A stretch of DNA of 64,000 bases from JAWXUC01 sp044432975. Its GTDB lineage: Bacteria; Pseudomonadota; Alphaproteobacteria; RF32; CAG-239. Every line of letters starts with the position of its first letter. The first letter of the stretch is position 1. The stretch is taken from positions 72,604 through 136,603 of the forward strand of contig JAWXUC010000004.1 in the NCBI GenBank assembly GCA_044432975.1, in the 5' to 3' direction. The translations under genes were made by a program, and so were the position numbers. Below, piece by piece: positions 61,512 through 64,000 of this stretch. The notes below the pieces were generated by a model that saw only the letters and a list, made by a program, of their open reading frames with translations, had not been told where the DNA came from and ran no database searches.

Positions 61512-61745
61512 ATGAATTGGATGGAATTTTTAGAAATAATCTGTGTACCAGCTTTAGGCTGGTTTTTTTATAGATTAGGCGAACAACATAAAGAAATTAA
61601 ATCAGTTGAGGAACGTCTCAATGATTTTAAGGTTGCGGTGGCAAAAGAATATGCAACTCAAACAAACATTGCCAGACTAGAAACAAAAATAGATGAATTA
61701 CGTGAATTAATATGGGAGATGAACAATGACCGAAAATCAAAATAA
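61512..61745 (+). CDS. small membrane protein of the lysis region
   Basis: A 77-residue protein with one N-terminal transmembrane segment (FLEIICVPALGWFFYRLG) followed by a coiled coil. The shape resembles XhlA-type haemolysin/holin accessory proteins. AGGAGG lies ten bases upstream. It overlaps the muramidase gene by 20 bases. Confidence 0.6.
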   Translation: MNWMEFLEIICVPALGWFFYRLGEQHKEIKSVEERLNDFKVAVAKEYATQTNIARLETKIDELRELIWEMNNDRKSK

Positions 61746-62148
61746 CCAGCCAAGAGGAATAAGAAATAACAATCCTGGAAATATTCGCCATGGGGCAAAT
61801 TGGATTGGGCTAGAGCCAAATAGCAAGGAACTAGACAAGAGTTTTTGCGTTTTCAAATCGCCTGTTTATGGCATTAGAGCTTTGGCAAAGGTGCTATTAA
61901 ACTATCAAAGGCTTTATAAAATCAATACAATTAGAGGCATAATCAACCGTTATGCTCCACCAAATGAGAACAATACAGACAGTTATATTAACGCTGTTGC
62001 CAATCAATTAGGCATTGGGGCAGATGATTTAATAGACATCAAAGAGCCTTGCATTTTGGTTGTTTTAATAAAAGCAATCATCAGACATGAAAATGGCGTT
62101 CAGCCTTATGATACACAAACCATTTTAGAAGGAATAGAAATCGCATGA
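61726..62148 (+). CDS. PRD1 P5-like peptidoglycan hydrolase
   Basis: A 140-residue protein with the motif RGIRNNNPGNIRHGANWIGL, then FCVFKSPVYGIRALAKVLLNYQ and IINRYAPPNENNTDSYINAVANQLG. This is the family often named structural protein P5, a lysozyme-fold lytic enzyme used as endolysin or virion muralytic protein. Its place before small membrane proteins and spanins supports an endolysin role. No signal sequence is present, so a holin is needed. Confidence 0.82.
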   Translation: MTENQNNQPRGIRNNNPGNIRHGANWIGLEPNSKELDKSFCVFKSPVYGIRALAKVLLNYQRLYKINTIRGIINRYAPPNENNTDSYINAVANQLGIGADDLIDIKEPCILVVLIKAIIRHENGVQPYDTQTILEGIEIA

Positions 62149-62348
62149 ATAAAATAAGTCAAATTATAAACATCTTAAAACTAAAGCAACCATCAACATG
62201 GCGTGGAATCATCGGCATATTTGGAAGCTTTGGTTTAGTGATTAATCCTGAATTAACAGAACAAATCATTGCAATATGTATTGCAGGTATAGGAATTGTT
62301 GAAGTAATCAGAAACGAGAGGTCAGAAAACAATGACAATCTTAAGTAA
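62145..62348 (+). CDS. small membrane protein, holin candidate
   Basis: A 67-residue protein with two hydrophobic segments (WRGIIGIFGSFGLVI and QIIAICIAGIGIVEVI) and a charged C-terminus. Size, topology and position between muramidase and spanins fit a class II holin. It overlaps both neighbours. Confidence 0.6.
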   Translation: MNKISQIINILKLKQPSTWRGIIGIFGSFGLVINPELTEQIIAICIAGIGIVEVIRNERSENNDNLK

Positions 62349-62526
62349 ACTAAAAGCGGTGGCACTAAGTGTCATCGCTCTTTTTTTGTATCTATGGGGC
62401 TACAAAACCGCAACCAACAAACAAAACTCGGAGGTAATAAACAATGTTGCAAAAGCTAAAAAATCTAGGGATAACCTTACTAATCCTGACCGCATTAACA
62501 AACTGCACAACAAGTATAAAAGGTGA
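62332..62526 (+). CDS. inner-membrane spanin candidate (Rz-like)
   Basis: A 64-residue protein with an N-terminal anchor (LKAVALSVIALFLYLWGY) and a periplasmic, charged, helical tail (NKQNSEVINNVAKAKKSRDNL). The next gene, a lipoprotein, starts inside it in another frame, as in Rz/Rz1 pairs. It is shorter than lambda Rz. Confidence 0.68.
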   Translation: MTILSKLKAVALSVIALFLYLWGYKTATNKQNSEVINNVAKAKKSRDNLTNPDRINKLHNKYKR

Positions 62527-62635
62527 TTTTTGCCTAATCTACGAACCAGTATATATGGACTATGAAAATGATACTAAAGAAACTATAAACCAAGTTGACC
62601 GCAATAATGTGGTTTATGATGAGTTATGTGAATAA
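62444..62635 (+). CDS. outer-membrane spanin candidate (Rz1-like lipoprotein)
   Basis: A 63-residue lipoprotein with signal LGITLLILTALTNC and lipidated Cys at about residue 21. The mature part (CLIYEPVYMDYENDTKETINQVDRNNVVYDELC) matches small outer-membrane spanins of alphaproteobacterial phages, which end in a conserved Cys. It overlaps the inner spanin gene by 83 bases in the +1 frame. Together they would fuse the two membranes at lysis. It is the last recognisable phage gene. Confidence 0.72.
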   Translation: MLQKLKNLGITLLILTALTNCTTSIKGDFCLIYEPVYMDYENDTKETINQVDRNNVVYDELCE

Positions 62636-62648
62636 AAGGACTAAGAAA

Positions 62649-63242
62649 ATGATTTATGGATATATTAGGGTTTCAACGGATAAGCAATCTGTTGAGAATC
62701 AGGAGTTTGAAATTAATAACTTTTGTAACAAAGAAAACATAGCCATTGAAAAGTGGATTAAAGAAACAATATCTTCTCGCAAAGATTTAGATAAAAGAAA
62801 GCTTGGAGCGCTGCTTAAAAAGCTTAAAAAAGATGATGTCATCATCGCATCAGAATTATCACGACTCGGACGTAACTTATTACAAGTTATGAGTATTTTG
62901 CATTTATGTATGCAAAAAGAAGTTAAAGTATGGACAATTAAAGATAACTACCGCTTAGGCTCTGATATTCAAAGTAAAGTTTTGGCATTTGCTTTCGGTT
63001 TATCTGCAGAGATTGAAAGAAACTTAATCTCTCAAAGAACCAAAGAAGCCTTAAATCGCCTAAAGTCTGAGGGAAAAAAGCTTGGAAGACCGAAAGGAAG
63101 CCCTAACAAATCCAATATTTTATCTAACAAGAAAGAGGAAATTCTTATTCTTCTTGAAAGTGATATTTCAAAAACAAAAATCGCTAAAATTATGAATGTT
63201 GATAGAGGAACGCTGTCTAGTTTTATAAAGGATAAAATGTAA
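62649..63242 (+). CDS. Mpi-type serine DNA invertase
   Basis: A 197-residue small serine recombinase. MIYGYIRVSTDKQSVENQEFEI holds the catalytic Ser (about residue 9); KLGALLKKLKKDDVIIASELSRLGRN, KVLAFAFGLSAEIERNLISQRTKEAL and KLGRPKGSPNKS follow, and a helix-turn-helix ends the protein. This is the pattern of the Mpi master invertase of Bacteroides, which flips capsule promoters. The ATG at 62649 is chosen; an upstream ATG at 62595 lies in the spanin gene. Two oppositely oriented dyad sites begin five bases after its stop. Confidence 0.88.
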   Translation: MIYGYIRVSTDKQSVENQEFEINNFCNKENIAIEKWIKETISSRKDLDKRKLGALLKKLKKDDVIIASELSRLGRNLLQVMSILHLCMQKEVKVWTIKDNYRLGSDIQSKVLAFAFGLSAEIERNLISQRTKEALNRLKSEGKKLGRPKGSPNKSNILSNKKEEILILLESDISKTKIAKIMNVDRGTLSSFIKDKM

Positions 63243-63246
63243 ATAT

Positions 63247-63273
63247 GCAGAAAAATAACGACCATTATTTTTC
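63247..63273 (+). repeat. inversion site, left
   Basis: GCA followed by GAAAAATAA-CGACCA-TTATTTTTC (63250-63273): two nine-base half-sites in dyad around an asymmetric six-base core, the form of a serine invertase crossover site. Confidence 0.8.
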
Positions 63274-63437
63274 AACATCATAGAACTAAAGGTTAAACTA
63301 ATTATTTTAAAAAAGCAAGCACAATATCTAAAACAACAAATGTTTTAAAAATACCGTAAAATCAAGAGCTTATACAAATAAATACATTAATGAACTTTCT
63401 TATATATAAAAAAGAAGGTTATTTTTTTGTCCTTGTA

Positions 63438-63462
63438 GAAAATAATGGTCGTTATTTTCTGC
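63438..63462 (-). repeat. inversion site, right
   Basis: GAAAATAA-TGGTCG-TTATTTTC followed by TGC. The core TGGTCG is the reverse complement of the left core CGACCA, so the sites are inverted. Each half-site is one A/T pair shorter than in the left copy. Confidence 0.8.
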
Positions 63463-63522
63463 GATAAACAAAGGTCATGTTTTTTAGATATCTGATTGTA
63501 TGAACTAAACTAAGGAACTTAA

Positions 63523-63720
63523 ATGAAGAATTATTATTTTTTAGGAATACCTTTCTTATCTATTCGCATAGAAGAAAATGTAACTAAATTTTATATCTTA
63601 AAATTACCATTCTTATCTATAGAAAAAAAATTAGAAATTGATGATAATTTTGACAGTTGTCATCATGGTGATCCCAAATACCATCATAGATATACATGTA
63701 AAGAAGAAGCAGATGAATAA
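63523..63720 (+). CDS. small protein of the surface-glycan locus
   Basis: A 65-residue protein with an internal repeat: YYFLGIPFLSIRIEEN and FYILKLPFLSIEKKLE. This YxLFGIPLLxI-type unit is frequent at the start of glycosyltransferase proteins in lipopolysaccharide clusters; here it is a separate short gene. The C-terminus is His/Cys-rich (CHHGDPKYHHRYTC) and might bind metal. AAGGAAC lies before the ATG. It overlaps the glycosyltransferase start by eight bases and would be controlled by the invertible segment. Confidence 0.62.
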   Translation: MKNYYFLGIPFLSIRIEENVTKFYILKLPFLSIEKKLEIDDNFDSCHHGDPKYHHRYTCKEEADE

Positions 63721-64000
63721 AATATCAATAATAATTCCTGTTTACAATGTAGAAAAATATTTATCCCAATGTCTTGATTCTATCTTAAATCAAACTTTTA
63801 ATGACTGGGAAGCAATATGTGTAAACGATGGTAGCACTGATAAATCTGCTGAAATATTAACAAAATACGCAAATAAAGATAGTCGTATTAAAGTTATCAA
63901 TCAAGAAAATTATGGGGTCAGTAGCGCAAGAAATGCTGCAGTGAAAAAAATTACAGGAGAATGGACTTGCTTTTTGGATGCTGATGATGCTTTTGCTCCA
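63713..64000 (+). CDS. family 2 glycosyltransferase, N-terminal part (partial)
   Basis: The first 96 residues, cut by the window edge. KISIIIPVYNVEKYLSQCLDSIL is the GT2 nucleotide-sugar binding start, VNDGSTDKSAEIL the first Asp site, and GVSSARNAAVKKITGEW with CFLDADDA the DxD-type metal site. It likely transfers a sugar to a surface polysaccharide or lipopolysaccharide. It starts inside the end of the 63523 gene. Confidence 0.93.
   Translation, partial: MNKISIIIPVYNVEKYLSQCLDSILNQTFNDWEAICVNDGSTDKSAEILTKYANKDSRIKVINQENYGVSSARNAAVKKITGEWTCFLDADDAFAP

Larger units (their letters stand above)
29676..62635 (+). mobile_element. lambda-like siphovirus prophage
   Basis: About 33 kb of co-directional phage genes: serine integrase module, sigma-like regulator, replication block, DNA-modification block, then terminase to spanin in the lambda-type order. 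Only one gene, at 39440-39721, runs the other way. The limits given are the first and last phage-like features; I found no direct repeat that would mark attL and attR. Head, tail and lysis genes all appear intact, so it may be inducible. No CI- or Cro-like repressor is visible. A tRNA gene lies 240 bases to the left. Confidence 0.9.
63247..63462. other. putative invertible DNA segment
   Basis: About 164 bases (63274-63437) lie between two dyad sites in opposite orientation and directly follow an invertase gene. The inside is AT-rich with no gene. It is presumed to carry a promoter reading toward 63523 in one orientation; I could not identify a clear -35/-10 pair on either strand. Confidence 0.75.

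Noticed and set aside
29433..62700. attL/attR direct repeats for the prophage
   Set aside because: Looking over both ends by eye I found no convincing shared core; serine integrases may leave only a few bases.
1..64000. CRISPR arrays, rRNA genes and complete insertion sequences
   Set aside because: No regularly spaced repeats, no rRNA sequence and no transposase gene were seen.

Overview
The window is a piece of an AT-rich bacterial chromosome, most likely from an alphaproteobacterium, perhaps one of the uncultured host-associated lineages. That placement is inference. It rests on the DUF2924 plus large serine recombinase module, the DUF3489, DUF6362 and DUF6441 phage families, and a molybdopterin-binding/nucleotidyltransferase fusion, all common in alphaproteobacterial genomes. 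No 16S rRNA gene is present to confirm it.

Bases 1-29,470 are host chromosome. They hold a DNA-maintenance block (end of lepB, rnc, dprA, topA, gyrB), thyA-folA, ruvA-ruvB, plsY-ppa, and then a complete S10-spc ribosomal protein run from rpsJ to rplO. That run stops at a strong terminator where secY would normally follow. Next come an acyltransferase, an HD hydrolase, a MobA-like fusion protein and a CAU tRNA. The intergenic DNA carries several short palindromic repeat families. One pair forms near-perfect inverted ends around a small GIY-YIG nuclease gene between dprA and topA. A folded RNA candidate with its own terminator lies on the minus strand near 13,900.

Bases ~29,680-62,635 are a lambda-like siphovirus prophage in one main orientation. 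The early part has a DUF2924/serine integrase module, a small sigma-like factor and a replication block. The middle part is a DNA-modification block: a phage-borne S-adenosylmethionine synthetase, a Mom-family adenine hypermodification protein, a ParB-MTase fusion and a C5-cytosine methyltransferase, with a GIY-YIG/DUF4357 protein and small unknown genes. Morphogenesis follows in the order terminase, gpW, portal, S49 protease, decoration protein, capsid, head-tail joining, tail tube, chaperone with likely frameshift product, tape measure, fibre, DUF1833, NlpC/P60 and J. Lysis genes close it: a PRD1 P5-like muramidase, small membrane proteins and an overlapping spanin pair. A free-standing HNH endonuclease gene interrupts the tail operon. 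A 250-base highly folded region separates two head/tail genes.

Bases 62,649-64,000 look like a phase-variation switch. A Mpi-type serine invertase gene is followed at once by two oppositely oriented dyad sites enclosing about 164 bases. Beyond them are a small protein gene and the start of a family 2 glycosyltransferase. The arrangement resembles the Mpi-controlled invertible promoters of Bacteroides capsule loci and is the most striking feature of the window.
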